From assembly GCA_021464415.1 (NCBI GenBank), contig JAKCWG010000439.1, positions 36,001 through 100,000 of the forward strand: DNA of 64,000 nt, in the 5' to 3' direction. A program made the translations under genes and the position numbers. The notes under the pieces are model-generated. The model made no database searches and was not told where the DNA came from. It saw nothing but the letters and a program-made list of their open reading frames with translations. Positions within the stretch are counted from its first letter, which is position 1. Each line of letters starts with the position of its first letter. Origin of the DNA: Lonicera japonica (taxonomy: Eukaryota; Streptophyta; Magnoliopsida; Dipsacales; Caprifoliaceae). Shown in pieces: positions 43,611 through 56,364 of this stretch.

Positions 43611-45515
43611 TTTTTTTAAGGCCATGATTCATGTATATTATTATATATAATATATAATATTTGGATTTTCTATTTTGCTTTTCTTTGTTCTCTTTCTAAC
43701 AAAAGTGCAGGTTTATCTTTTTCGTTGAGCTCCCTTGTTTTCAGGTGATATCCTTTCCTTTCTTATTTACTTGTCTTTATACATTGAGGACAATGTAAGA
43801 TTCCAGTTGGGGGGTGGGATTTAATTGCCTTATCATTTCACACACTTCACATGTTGCACTTTGTTAGAAGTTGAAAAAACCTTTTTTTTAAAAAAAAAAA
43901 ATATAAAAAAAAAGAAAAATGAAAAAAAAATAAATGCAATGGTTCTTGGATTGATATTAAGTTTCCCTTTGTCTAGCCGGTGTGATAACGATGATGCATT
44001 CGTCTTAATACTTTACATGTGCATGCTTAGTTCTCCTACTATCATTATTAAGAAAAATTTCATGATTTTCAATCATCATTATATTTGAGCACATATGACA
44101 ACTTATGCATGACTAGATAGAAGAGTGAGCATAACTGAAAATTCCTGAAGAACATAAATGTGGAGACTAAGTAACCCGTGAGTATTTGAGCCAATCTTTC
44201 TATTTGAGGGTTTTTACATCAACTCGTAATTTTTGAAAAGCGTATCTCGTTGAGTAGTCTCATTATTCTTTGCTTTGATTGAACACTAGAAAGGTCCGTC
44301 CATGAAATGAAATTCTTTTAAGGATTCTTGATATTACTTGAACTGAAGAACTATAAACCTTAGGAAGTGACTTAGGCCATCTTTGACAGCCTACATATAG
44401 CCTAATCCTACCCTTACATCTGTATCGCTAGTCACCCCTTTGAGCCTGATATATAGCCGTTCTTTGGTAACCCAATATCCTTACCCTACTCCAATTAGGA
44501 GTGTAAACCATATTTATAGCCTACCCTTTTATCTAAGAGTATGTTGAGATTATTTACTTTATGTACGGGCAATAGGAAAAGTGAGCTTGAAAAAAAATGA
44601 ATAAAACAAAAAAAAAATAAAAGAGTAATGAAATCTCCTTAGAAATATCAAAGTGAAAAAATTGAATGAGAAAGGAGATGTGAAAAGGAAAAGAAAAATA
44701 ACAAAAAAAAAAAAAAAGCAAAAGCAAAAGCAAAAGAAAAGCTCGAATAAAGTCAAAGTTAGCCCAAGTGTTAATGTTATATCTCAATGTATTTCGTAGA
44801 TCTTTGAATCCTTTTTTTTTTTTACCCCTTCATTTGATTTGCCCTTGCCTAAAGCCTTGCGTTACAACCCGAAAAAGTCCTAAAGATCCTTTGGAATATG
44901 GTTTTGAGGTGAGAGTGATGGAGGAGATCCATTTATGCATTTCACTTTTCTAGTGAGATTTATCCTTTCATGAGACTCTTATTCTTTCATTTATAGCGTT
45001 TTTCATGTATACATGTGAGAGGCATTTGAATTTGAATACATTTACTCTTTATAGCCCGCATGTAATGAGAATAATTACACCATATTCTTGAGTGTTTCAC
45101 TTGTTGAGTGTATGCCATGTGAGAAGTTGAGTCGAAGCATAGTTTGGATGGAATTTACAAGCTTTGCTTATTTAGATATCAATGATTTTATGTTGTTGTC
45201 AATTCACACGCACAATGAGATTGGAGAGAAAGAAATATTCTTATTAATCTTGCTAGTTTGAGAATTTTGATATTGTATATGTGTCACATTGATTAGCTTG
45301 TGGTGTTTTGATGTCTTTGTTGAGTTAAATACATTGGTGAAAGAAGGGGAATAATTTTTAGAAAGAACCGTTGCATTCGAATTTTGTTGGTATATTCACT
45401 GCAAACCATTACGAGACTTCACTCGTCCTCTTGGGGAACCTTGAGGTTAATAAAAGAATTTATTTTAAGACTTTGCTTTGCTCGAGGACTAGCAAAGTGT
45501 AAGTTGGGGGGAATT
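43611..45515 (+). other. Athila-B 3' noncoding region with polypurine tracts
   Basis: About 1.9 kb lie between pol and the 3' LTR, where some Athila-type elements carry an env-like gene; none is present here. A polypurine-type motif occurs at 43783-43820 (TTGAGGACAATGTAAG, then AGTTGGGGGGTGGGATTT). A similar arrangement ends the region at 45484-45515 (CGAGGACTAGCAAAGTGTAA, then GTTGGGGGGAATT), directly before the LTR, and acts as the standard PPT position. A conserved stem-loop segment lies at 45397-45448. Several A-rich and T-rich runs occur (43877-43935, 44590-44730, 44810-44822). Confidence 0.8.
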
Positions 45516-46992
45516 TGATGTGCCAAGAAATTGGTACAATTTAGGGCACTAATATATATCTTGAAGAGCATATATTACTACAATTTCTGTGTTTTTGAAG
45601 CTTTTCAGGTATTTGGAATTAAATCAAGAAGTTTGCAATTAAAGGAAAAAAATGGCTGCGCGCAAGGCTCGAATTCAATAAATTTCTGGCACTAATCCGT
45701 ACAGAATTTGAAGAAATCTCCAGAGACAAAAGTTCTAGACCTTTGAGTTAGCTACGCGTGAGCGAAAACCTTGCATCAATCGGAGTTCGGAGTGCGAAGT
45801 TTTGGCCAAAATACAATCAGTGTACAAATAAATAAATTCCAGCGATTTTGGGCCATTATAATAAAGATGGATTTTCTTTAATGGGCCAAGCCCACTTGTC
45901 CAGCCACACATAAACAAGCTACAGCAGCCAGCAGGAATCTGGAGAAGCCAATGTAAAGCCCAGCCCATGATGATGAACTATTATAAAAGGGAGGGCTTGT
46001 CGAGAAGAGCAGGACACATAACTTTATTTTTTTTCCTTTATCGAGCAGCCGCAGCACTGGAGAGGACAGCCGCAAGTTTGGTTTTTTTCTTTTCTTCCGT
46101 GCACATTTATCGAGGGAACTGCAGGTTATTTTTTCTTTCTTCTTTCTTCTTCTTGCCGAGACTATTCAATCCTCTTTATTTTTATTTGTTTATAATTAAT
46201 TAATATGTAGATGCTTGATAGATTACTATAATTAATTTAGACGTATTTTTCTTTTTTAATTTATTTGTGCATACCAAGTAAATATTTTATTTATTTAATT
46301 ATGTATTATCTAATTATGTGTTGCGTTATAAATATGAGCATGCTAGGCTAGGTTATTTTCTAGGGTTGAGGATGAGTATACTTGATTGATTCCCTTGCAC
46401 GTATTCATGCTAATTGACTCTACCAATTTAATGCGTTAATATTAAAAATAATTTCTCCAATTGAATGCCTATTTTAATTGATAAAAATAAAATTAGATTC
46501 TCACTATTTTTTGTTGGATTCACCTTATGATTTGTTTAGAGCAGATATAGGGTGTGTTTTGACGGATATAGCGAGTGTTTTGATTTTATAAATTTGTTTG
46601 GTTGTGGAAAAATTAACACTTGGATAATTTAATTTAATTGGGCTTAATTTAATTTATTTTCCGCATCTAATAGAGTCGAGAGACCAAATTAGTGCGAGAC
46701 AAGAGTAGAGTTTGTTGGGCATGAATACTAGGAACATGATATCAAATATATGACTCCGCCACCCTAGTATTTTATTAATTGATTATTTCATTAGTATTTT
46801 TGTTATTTCATTCGTATTTTTAGTTGATAAATCATCCCAATCACTTTTTAAGCTAGATTAGGAATTAATTAGAATTAGTGAGAGATATACGTACGTTCCA
46901 TCCGTTAAGTCCCTAGGGTTCGACCTCGCTCTTGCCTAAGCTATACCAATATTCGATTCGTGCACTTGCGAGTAATTAAAACATCCACAACA
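45516..46992 (+). repeat. 3' LTR of Athila-B
   Basis: 1477 bp, same length as the 5' LTR. Differences by eye include positions near 45648, 45704, 45802, 45823, 46028, 46052, 46073, 46207 and 46638. It ends CCACAACA at 46992, followed by the target duplication ATCAA. Confidence 0.96.
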
Positions 46993-46997
46993 ATCAA

Positions 46998-47920
46998 CCA
47001 TACTTTTCTCAAACACAAGGATTGATCATGAAATAAATGGTAGGATAATTTTGGCAATGATGGCCTAATGTCATCTCTAAGGTTTAATGCGGCAATTTTT
47101 GTTTTGACTTGGTAAAAGTTTCACAACTCAAAAAGGATTTCAGCCAAATATGAAAGAATAATGAGATCATGCAACGATATTAATGACGATATCCAAATGA
47201 AGTTAAGTCATCTTGTGACTCAGAGTTTGCGTATAACTCTCTACAAGGTGAAAGGCTCTAAACTCACGGGTTTAAGTCTCCACAAGTATTCTTTTTAGCT
47301 CATTAGAGAATCATATACTACAGATATAACCGTTGTGCAAAGACTTGTGAACTCTAAGAGGTTTGTTACACCCCAATTGCGTGAGAGACCTAACACCAGG
47401 AGTAGACCATCATCATTCAATCTCATCATGGATAAGATACTGAATCGCCAAAAACTTTTAAAAGAAAGAAAGTAAAATGTTGTTTTTTTTAAATGAAAAT
47501 GTGTTGCTTCTGAATCAGTTTTCAAAAAGGGAACTAATTTGGTAAAACCCCACCCCCAAACAAAGAGAACATCGTCCTCGATGCTAAAGATAAAATATAT
47601 AAATGTAAGCATAAGGTTGGAAAAAATTACCATAATTACCTGATTCGAAAGTTGAACCGTGAAAAGTATCCATCAGAACCTGGATAAGCAAAAGACACGA
47701 AAACAATTGCACAATTCTATCATATATAACTCATGGGTGGATTAGTAAAAACCACCCCCAAACAGGATAAGACTAGTACTCAGAAACACACTCAATGGGT
47801 TGCTTACCAGAAGCACTAAGTTTAATGTCTTCAGCCAGACAAAGCGGACACACCTCAAAAATGATAGAGCTAAGAGTACAAAGAGGGCGGAAAGATAACA
47901 ACAACCCCTTAGTATGATGT
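46998..47920 (-). other. Athila-A 3' noncoding region, pol-proximal part
   Basis: It lies between the Athila-A pol stop at 47921 and the Athila-B insertion. It carries two minus-strand G-rich tracts of PPT type: TGTTTGGGGGTGG (about 47751-47765) and TTTGTTTGGGGGTGGGGTT (about 47545-47563), the latter preceded on the minus strand by CATCGAGGACGATGTTC. No coding frame is supported. Confidence 0.75.
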
Positions 47921-50820
47921 TTACTCAGGGTACATGGGATTAACAAGGTCAATTTGCTCTACTAGAGATGAATTAAGCTCGAAGAATGGTTTCAATCTTT
48001 GACCATTGACCTAAAAAGTAGTACCATCTTTCGGATTTTCAACAGTGATGGCACCGTAAGGTGTGACAGATTGGACAGTGAAAGGTCCTTCCCACCTGGT
48101 TTTCAATTTACCAGGAAAGAGGTGCAGGCGAGAATTATACAACAATACTTTCTGTCCAGGATGAAACTCTTTTCGCAATATGCTATGATCATGAATCCAT
48201 TTCATTTTGTCCTTGTATTTCTTAGACAGATCATAAGCATCATTTCGTAATTCCTCAAGTTCATTGAGTTGCAACTTTCTTTGCTCACCAGCTTTATCAA
48301 GATCAAAGTTAAGGGTCTTGATAGCCCAGTATGCATTGTGCTCAAGTTCGACTGGAAGGTGACAGGGCTTACCAAAGATTAAGCGATAAGGAGACATGCC
48401 TATAGGAGTCTTGAAGGTGGTGCGGTATGCCCAAAGAGCATCTGTGAGTCGCAAAGACCAATCTTTCCTACTTGGATTGACTGTCTTTTCAAGAATTTGC
48501 TTAATCTGACGATTTGAAACTTCTACCTGACCACTGGTTTGTGGATGGTACGCCAAAGCAAGTTTATAGGTTATGCCATACTTCTTAACGAGATTCTCAA
48601 AGATACGATTACAAAAATTTGTACCGTTATCACTGATGATGGCTCTTGGAGTACCAAACCGAGCAAAGACATATTCTTTCAGGAATTTCACAACAACTCG
48701 ATGATCATTTGTGTAACAGGGTATCGCTTCTATCCACTTGGAGACATAGTCGACTGCCATAAGGATATATTTAAAACCATGAGATTGGGGAAATGGCCCC
48801 ATAAAGTCGATACCCCAAACATCGAAGATCTCCACGATCAAGATGGGAGTGAGAGGCATCATATGCCTTCGAGATAGTCGTCCTAATTATTGACAATTTG
48901 GACAGGCTTTACAAAATTCATGAGCATTGCGAAAAAGGGTGGGCCAGTAAAACCCGCTTTGCAAAACTTTTGCAGCGGTTTTCTTCGAGCTAAAATGGCC
49001 GCCACATGCATGGTCATGGCAAAATGAAAGGATCTTATTTTGCTCAAACTCAGGGACGCATCTACAGATGATTTGATCAGGACAATACTTGAAGAGAAAA
49101 GGATCATCCCATGAGTAGTATTTGACCATAGACATGAATTTGGACTTGTCTTGCTTTGTCCAATGAATGGGAATTTGGTTTGTGACAAGAAAGTTGACAA
49201 TATCAGCAAACCATGGTGACTGTGAAATAGCAAAAAGTTGCTCATCAGGGAATGACTCGGATATAGGCAAATGGTCATTTTCAGACATAGCAGTGAGTCT
49301 AGACAGGTGGTCCGCGACCACATTCTCAGTACCCTTTTTATCTTTGATTGCCAAGTTAAATTCTTGGAGCAAGAGGATCCAACGGATGAGGCGAGATTTG
49401 GCATCTTTTTTGCTTAGAAGGTACCTTAATGCCGAATGATCAGAGTACACAGTGACTGGAGATCCAAGAAGATATGCACGAAATTTGTCGAGGGCAAAGA
49501 CGACCGCCAACAATTCTTTCTCCGTCGTTGTGTAATTGAGTTGGGCTGGATTGAGAGTTTTGCTAGCATAATGAATCACATTAGAACGTTTATTAACTCT
49601 CTGCCCCAAAACAGCCCCAATGGCATAATCAGATGCATCGCACATGATTTCAAACGGGAGATCCCAATCAGGAGGTCGAATAATCGGAGCTGAGATCAAC
49701 TCGGATTTAAGACGCTCAAAAGTAGTGACACAAGCTTCATTGAAGACAAAAGGCACGTCTTTCGAAAGAAGGTTAGTCAAAGGTTGGGCTATCTTAGAAA
49801 AATCCTTGATAAATCGCCAATAGAAACCGGCATGCCCTAAAAAGAAACGGATGTCCTTAATTGACCTAGGAGCTGGTAAAGAGGAGATCAAATCAACCTT
49901 TGCCTTATCGACCTCAATACCTTTGCAAGAGATTACATGTCCCAAAACAATACCCTTTTTACCATGAAATGGCATTTTTCCCAATTAAGAACTAAATTCT
50001 TTTCTTGACATCGTTCTAACACCATGGTCAGATGAGAAAGGCATTGGTCAAAGGACGAGCCATACACGGAGAAATCATCCATAAAGACCTCTAAGAATCG
50101 TTCCACCATGTCACTGAAAATGCTTGTCATACACCTTTGAAAAGTCGCAGGCACATTGCACAAGCCGAATGGCATGCGTGAATAGGCAAATGTGCCAAAT
50201 GGACATGTGAAAGTAGTTTTTTCTTGGTCTTGAGGATCGATGGGAATTTGATTGTACCTAGAATATCCATCTAGGAAACAATAAAAAGAATGTCCAGCAA
50301 GTCGCTCAAGCATTTGGTCTATGAAAGGAAGAGGAAAATGATCTTTCCTTGTGACACTGTTTAGCTTTCGGTAATCAATACAGACACGCCATCCAGTCGA
50401 GATTCTGGTTGGGACTAGCTCATTATCACTATTTTTTACAACAGTGATACTAGATTTCTTTGGAACAACATGAATGGGGCTGACCCATTTGCTGTCAGAG
50501 ATAGGGTATATGATTCCTACATCAAGCAACTTAAGGACTTCTGATCGAACAACCTCTTTCATGACTGGGTTCAATCGACGTTGTGGCTCACGAGAAGTTT
50601 TTGCACCATCTTCCAAATGGATGCGATGACTACAAATAGTCCAACTGATACCTCTAAGGTCAGAGATGTTCCAACCCAAGGCAGATTTGTGCTTTCTTAG
50701 AACATCGACTAGATTTACTTCTTGCTCGAAAGTCAAGTCGGAGGCACTGATGACCGGATAAGTTTGATTTGAACCTAAATGTACATATTTTAGCTCAGAA
50801 GGTAATGGCTTTAGGTCCAA
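47921..50820 (-). pseudogene. Athila-A pol: RT, RNase H, integrase
   Basis: From 50820 leftward: RT (VSPIHVVPKKSS; WRVCIDYRKLNSVT; RMPFGLCNVPATFQ; FMDDFSVYGSS), then a one-base frameshift near 49965 in an A/G run. RNase H follows ([23 protein letters not shown]), then the integrase zinc region ([17 protein letters not shown]), a stop at 48884-48886, the core ([34 protein letters not shown]) and the C-terminal region. A further stop at 48011-48013 precedes the last 30 codons, which end at 47921. Catalytic motifs are intact; the frame is not. An in-frame stop at 50827-50829 separates it from the protease section. Confidence 0.9.
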
Positions 50821-50826
50821 AATTTT

Positions 50827-53726
50827 TTATGAATCCTGAACATTGGTGAACTCAGTTTCAGGTATAGTTGCAAGCATCGACTCGCAATCAGACTTAGCCA
50901 CACTGTTAGGGCCAGTATCTATACCAAGAATTGGTTCGAGATGAAGAGATTCAAAGCAATCTGTCCAAGTTTCATTCTCAGTGATCCATTTATCAACGTC
51001 TATCAAAATGGTGGAGTCTAATAAAGAATTGACACTATCCATGGCATCATCTAAATCAAAATCTAATTCAAGAAAATTCAGACATTGTTGGATAGGGTCA
51101 TTAGGATAAGAATGGTCCACCATTTTTTGAACAAGACTATCGATAACACGCACTTCTTCTACCAATTCAACATCAGATGGTTGTTTCATGAGTTGAAAAA
51201 TATTGACTTCCACTGTCAAATTACCAAAGGTAAGAGTCATAGACCCATTCCTACAGTTAATGAGAGCATTTGCAGTGGCAAGAAAAGGACGTCCCAAAAT
51301 GATCGGGATGGAGTTTTCATCAGAGGGATGGGTGTCTAAAACTATGAAATCAACTGGGTAATAAAAGTCAGACACCTTAACCAAAACATCCTTGACAATT
51401 CCTCGGGGGACTTTGACAGAACGATCCGCCAATTGTAGAGTGACTCGAGTGGGCTTCATATCTTGCAAGCCTAACTCTTGGTAGAGAGAATATGGTAACA
51501 AATTGACACTAGATCCTAAATCAAGTAACGCTTGAGTTGAATACTTGTTACCTAACTTGCATGGGATCGTAGGACGACCAGGATCTTTGTATTTGACAAC
51601 AGTCTTTTGCTGAATGACAGATGTAGCCTGTTCGGCTATGAAAGCATCGTGTGGAACATTTGTCCTCCGCTTGACAGTACCCAAGTCTTTTAAGAACTTA
51701 GCATACGAAGGGATTTGCTTGATGGCAGTAAGGAATGGAATGTTTATATGAACATTTTGGAACACTTCCTTAATCTCATCAAAGTGCTTCGCTTTGGTGG
51801 TCAATGCTAACCTATCAGGAAAGGGTGCCCGAGGCACATAAATTATTTCCTTAGGTTGAGTCATTTCTTTTTTCTTGAGTTAAACTTTGGAATTCTCCTT
51901 CGATAAAATTGTATCTTGAACCACAACTTCTGGTTCACTAGGAGGGAATTTGGGAATGACAGATGTATCATTCTCAATGGAATCATTAGGCATTTCAACA
52001 TGATTGTCAATTTGCCGTCCTGATCTTAAGGTGGTGACAGACTTCAACTCACCTTGAAATTGGTCTTGACCAGAAAAGGAACCAACCTCATACACAGGCT
52101 CTTTGCTATTACCTTTTGGATTAGCAATTGGTTGACTAGGGAATTTATCCTTGTCTCTCTCAGCAGTCAATTGACTCAACTGTTGTTGCATTTGTTGTAT
52201 TGCTTGAGAGGTGCTTTGTGTATGGGCATTAAGAGTTTGTTGTTGCTGCGTGAGAATCTGCAACATAAGGTCTTCGAGAGCTGATTTCGATTGCTGTTGA
52301 GGGGAAGCATATGGAAGTTGAGAAACCAACTCTCTACTAGCACTTAACTGAGGCGCAGAGCCATAAGAATTACTAGATGAATGGACAATCTGTTGATTTC
52401 CCGAATGGTTTCCATTTTGATGTGAAAACGATGGCGATCATTTGGAAACTAGTTTGGGTTCTGCCTAGCTTGGGCTTGGAAACCTGGAGGACCCCTAACT
52501 TGAGGTTGTGAATGCTGCGGATTCGAAGATTAATCTTGCTTCCAAGAGAAGTTAGGATGGTTCCTCCACTCAGAATTGTATGTCTGGCTGAAACTAGCCG
52601 GATTGGGTTTCCTAAAGTTGTTGCACTCAAAGGCTTGTTCCATAATTGGCTCAGCTTCAGGAAAGAAGGTTGGGCATGAGTGAGCAGTACGGTGTACACT
52701 AGAACAGACAGTGCATGGAAATGTGTTGGGCTCACTATGGATACTCATGACTGGAGTAGGCTCAACAGTTTGCTTTTGCATTGAACAAGCTAAAGCCTCA
52801 ACTGTTTTGGTCAAAGCTGTTAAACCTTGGTTGAAACCTTGCATCAAGTTCTTTAACTCTGGGTCACTCTTGATTTCATACCTAGCACCAGTTCTAAGAC
52901 TTGGGTCAGACCTAGAAAATTCATTAGAAGCATCCCACTGCTGTGAATCTTCTCCTAATTCAGTTAAAAATGTGTAGGCTTCAGTGGGAGTGAGGTGCAT
53001 GAACTTTCCCTTGTGCATGGACTCTATCATGTTACGAGAAGTGGGACTGAGACCATTATAAAAACATTGGACTAGACGACTTTTATCAATGCCATGATGA
53101 GGGCATTTGATAATGAAATCCTGAAATCTATCCCATGCTTCATAAAACTGTTCATTGTCCTTTTGACGAAAATCTTGGATAGATTGACGCATTTCATTTG
53201 TTCGATTCATTAGGTAGAATTTAGACATGAACTTTTTGGCCAATTGATCCCATGAGCGAATTGAATCTTGTGGCAAAGAATTAAGCCACAAAGAAGCTTT
53301 GTCATGAAGGGAGAAAGGGAACAACCTTAACCGAACATTCTCATCATTTAGATTTTGGTTCTTAAAGGTTGCACAGACATTGAGAAATTTTCCCAAGTGA
53401 GGGTATGGACTCTCTCGGTCTAAGCCATGAAAACTGGGTAACATTGAAATCGTCGCCGGACGAATTTCAAAATGAGTTGCGGTAGTAGCCGGGAGGACAA
53501 TACAAGATGGAGGATTTGCAGTGATAGGAGCAAAGTAGTCCTTCAATGGACGTTCTTCTTCCATTTTCGGATGGGGAATTTGAACGATGGGAGATGTGGG
53601 TGAACTTGGACTCGAGACTATGGAAAATGGGGTAAGGTCAACTATAAGATCACAGAGATTCGTATCTCGTGAATCAAGAGTTGAATTGCTACGTGATCGG
53701 TTCAGTAGCCTTTTGGACTTTCGCAT
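50827..53726 (-). pseudogene. Athila-A gag and protease
   Basis: I place the start at the ATG at 53726 (MRKSKRLLNRSRSN). Another possible start is at 53563 (MEEERPLKDYF), and the open frame also reaches 53798. Capsid-like sequence (NPPSCIVLPATTATHFEIRP; LFPFSLHDKASLWL) leads to a Cys/His cluster CTVCSSVHRTAHSC, an atypical zinc-knuckle spacing. A stop at 52530 and a frameshift before 52329 follow. The Gln-rich linker (51880-52329) ends at a stop, and the next frame (51864-50827) holds the protease (ALLDLGSSVNLLPYS; GRPFLATANALINC). DLGSS replaces the DLGAS of the other two elements, a conservative change. Confidence 0.88.
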
Positions 53727-53799
53727 CCCATGAGATAAATATTGTGAAATTTTGACTTTCCAAAAAGAATAAATGGGTGGTTCAAGAAAATAGGACACA

Positions 53800-54771
53800 A
53801 AATGACTACAATCCTAATTGGTTGACGTACATTAATAAAGGAAAGAATTCCTAGATAGCATATAACCAATTCTTATCTTCAATTTAGTGAAAGGGTAGTC
53901 AATTTTAATTATTCGCGGGTGGGAAAGCGCAAGCTCTTTGACACCACCTGATTGAAAATTTTGTGCTCCTACTCTTGTCCAGATTTGATCGAAACGAACA
54001 ATAAAAATTGTCTGAGAAGCTTACCAATTAAATTCTCCCAAATCAGGGCCGAAGGACTAATACGTTGGAGGGTCACAAAGGCACCACTTAAATACCAACT
54101 AGTCAATCTACTATAGGCTTGGAAGAGCTCACTGGAGTGGCTACCGATCGCTTCTTTTCTTTAGAGGTCCTATGAACACCGAATCCTATTTGGCTTGCTA
54201 GTGAGTTGATTTTAATTAATGACGGCTTAGGATCACAAGCAAATGGATAAGCGATTGAGTGGGTGATGAAATCCCAACTCGTTTCAATAGCCGGGCTAGG
54301 CTTTAGGTCCAATTATTCATCATTCACCATTCAAAATAAATGTGCTAAAAAATAAACACATAGCAATTAGAGCACATAGGAATTGACTCGCTAACAGGAG
54401 ATTCGCGAGTGATAAAAAATGTACCTCCCGCAAGCGGGGTGATGATTCGGTTGAGTCGATCAGGGGGAAATTTCTCCTAAATTTCAGTCGTCCCCGAGAG
54501 TCCTACTGACCCAAAATAGAGAGTCTTCAAGTGTTCTATTATTATTTTTTCCAAAAATGCAATCTCTATTTTGTCCAGTTTCCTTTTTGCAAATTTATTT
54601 TTGTTTTTTTTAACACTTAATCTGGGCAGTCCCAGAACACCATATAAATAAATATTACAGTTTTTAAACACTCCAAAATGTCCAAAAAAAAAATTTACAA
54701 CCAAATCGAATAATTACAACTAAATCCAACAAATCTTAAAAAGTCTTCATGTCATTTTCATTGGTGTCAAC
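53800..54771 (-). other. Athila-A leader
   Basis: About 1 kb of noncoding sequence between PBS and gag, longer than the roughly 190-bp leader of Athila-C and the 185-bp leader of Athila-B. No frame in it is convincing. A leader usually holds packaging signals, but none can be recognised here. Confidence 0.6.
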
Positions 54772-54789
54772 TCCCCAGCAACGGTGCCA
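54772..54789 (-). other. Primer binding site of Athila-A
   Basis: The minus strand reads TGGCACCGTTGCTGGGGA, two bases inside the 5' LTR. It differs from the Athila-B and Athila-C sites by two transitions, both consistent with cytosine deamination. Confidence 0.85.
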
Positions 54790-54791
54790 TT

Positions 54792-56364
54792 TGATAGGAA
54801 GCTATCTTCGTCGCTAAAAATAGCTTGATCAAAAACCCTTATGTACCTACAAAATATATTAGTAACGTAGATAGTAGTAGTAAGGGGTCAAATCCACGGG
54901 AGTTGTTTATGAATCAATGAAAACAAAGTTGAGAAAATAGATTTAGAATGAAAACCATTTTTTTTTATCTTTTAGAAATGTTTACTTTTCTTAAGAATAA
55001 TTTTAATACTAATAAAATGTAATACAAGTGGAGAAAGTTGTTTTGGAGAAATAAAGTGTAGGGATTTCAAGAGTTAAGAATCCACCACCAAATTATCAAT
55101 GGATCTAGAATAATATATTATTGCACATATATACCCAAAATAAATTATATACTACTTTGATTAAATGGAAACACCTATGATATGTAGAGTGAACCCAAAA
55201 GCTAACCAAATAGTATTTGACAATTTATTTGTTTATAAGAGATTTTTCCTTTCAAGATCTATATTTTCTTCTTTTAGAAATAATAATAATATAAGGTTGT
55301 CACTCACTCACATTAACACTCAAGAACTAGAAGATAAATTTGGAAAATAAAATGAACTTAAGAAAATCCTATGGTATGTAGCTCATCTCTTAAGTCAAGT
55401 ATAAAAACCAAAATGGGATCACCTATGGTGTGTAGAGTAATCCAAAGATCTTATTTAAGAAAAATCACAAATGAGTATATTTATGCAATATTATAAAATT
55501 CTAAATCACAAATAAAAATGAGGCTTCATCTCTCCCCTTGAAAGGGAGATTAGCCTTCCATAAAGATAGAAGAACAAAACAAATAATAAAATAGCTCCTT
55601 AAATATCTCCAAATATGTGGGTAAAACAATTTCTCTCAACACTCTACAATATTGTCTTCTTCAACAAAATGAAACAATAATACAAGAAGAAGAAAAATAT
55701 GTAGCACTCAAATATTTTCTCTCTCTACAACAAGCTATCTTGCTCCAAGCTCTCCTCCTTTCTTTCAAACTCTCGTAGGTGTGTTTTTCCTCTTGGCCAA
55801 ATATGAATCAATATATGTGTGAAAATGGGAGAGGAACATAATCATGAAAAGTAGACAATGGGGTGAGGGGGTGTAAGAAAGTAGCAGGCTTTGTCTAGAG
55901 AGTGGGGTGTGTAAGAGAATAATGTGGACATTGTCTAGGTAGTGGAGTGTTGGGTTATGGGTTGAGTGATTAAAAATATGAGAGTGGGCACACACACTTT
56001 TGGGATATTTTTCTCTCTTTTTTTCTTTTGCTGCCGGAATTTTGTAATGAAATTTCGGATATGAAGATGGCCGAATTTGGAAAAGTGTTGAACTGGAAAG
56101 TTGTAGCTCTCGAAATTCTCTTGATTTTAGGCTCAATAAACGCATGATTCGGAGTCCCGAGAAAAAAGTTATGCTTTAAAAACTATCCGAACAACTTTAG
56201 GTGTCCTGTCTCACATATTCAACAAAGTTAAGCATTTAATTACATCAATTGAGACAAGAACCTGCAAAACAACTAAATTTCAACATTAGATAATATAATA
56301 CAATTTTTGACACTTAAATTTTAGCATTTAGGGAATTAAAAATAACAGTTTTGGGTGCTTATCA
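54792..56364 (-). repeat. 5' LTR of Athila-A
   Basis: 1573 bp, ends TGATAGG and CTTATCA, next to the PBS. It is nearly identical to 32882-34454, with one 6-9 bp length difference near 54938. The target duplication ATGAT follows at 56365-56369. Confidence 0.95.

Larger units (their letters stand above)
35340..46992 (+). mobile_element. Athila-B: complete plus-strand Athila-type element
   Basis: Two 1477-bp LTRs (35340-36816 and 45516-46992) begin TGATGTGCC and end CCACAACA, flanked by the perfect duplication ATCAA (35335-35339 and 46993-46997). Inside are a PBS, gag, protease, RT, RNase H, integrase, a 1.9-kb noncoding 3' region and a polypurine tract. A Tat/Ogre-type solo LTR interrupts pol at 39683-40836. 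The LTRs differ at about 12 sites by hand count (near 0.8%), the lowest in the window, so this is a recent insertion. Four in-frame stops and the inserted LTR inactivate the polyprotein. No env-like frame is present. Confidence 0.95.
32882..56364 (-). mobile_element. Athila-A: complete minus-strand Athila-type element
   Basis: The two 1573-bp LTRs (32882-34454 and 54792-56364) begin TGATAGG and end CTTATCA. The flanking duplication ATGAT is perfect (32877-32881 and 56365-56369). From right to left: 5' LTR, PBS, about 1-kb leader, gag, protease, RT, RNase H, integrase, a 3' noncoding region and the 3' LTR. The 3' region is split by Athila-B at 35340-46992. Without it, Athila-A is about 11.8 kb. 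By hand count the LTRs differ at about 18 sites plus a few small indels. All domains are present but at least six lesions break the polyprotein. No env-like frame is visible. Confidence 0.93.

Noticed and set aside
44554..44787. Phe-rich hydrophobic minus-strand frame, membrane-like
   Set aside because: Encoded by A-rich runs (TTT and TTC codons on the other strand); low complexity.
43611..45515. Possible env-like gene between pol and the 3' LTR
   Set aside because: The longest frames are under 90 codons, low-complexity and on both strands. There is no signal peptide followed by a transmembrane pattern in a long frame.
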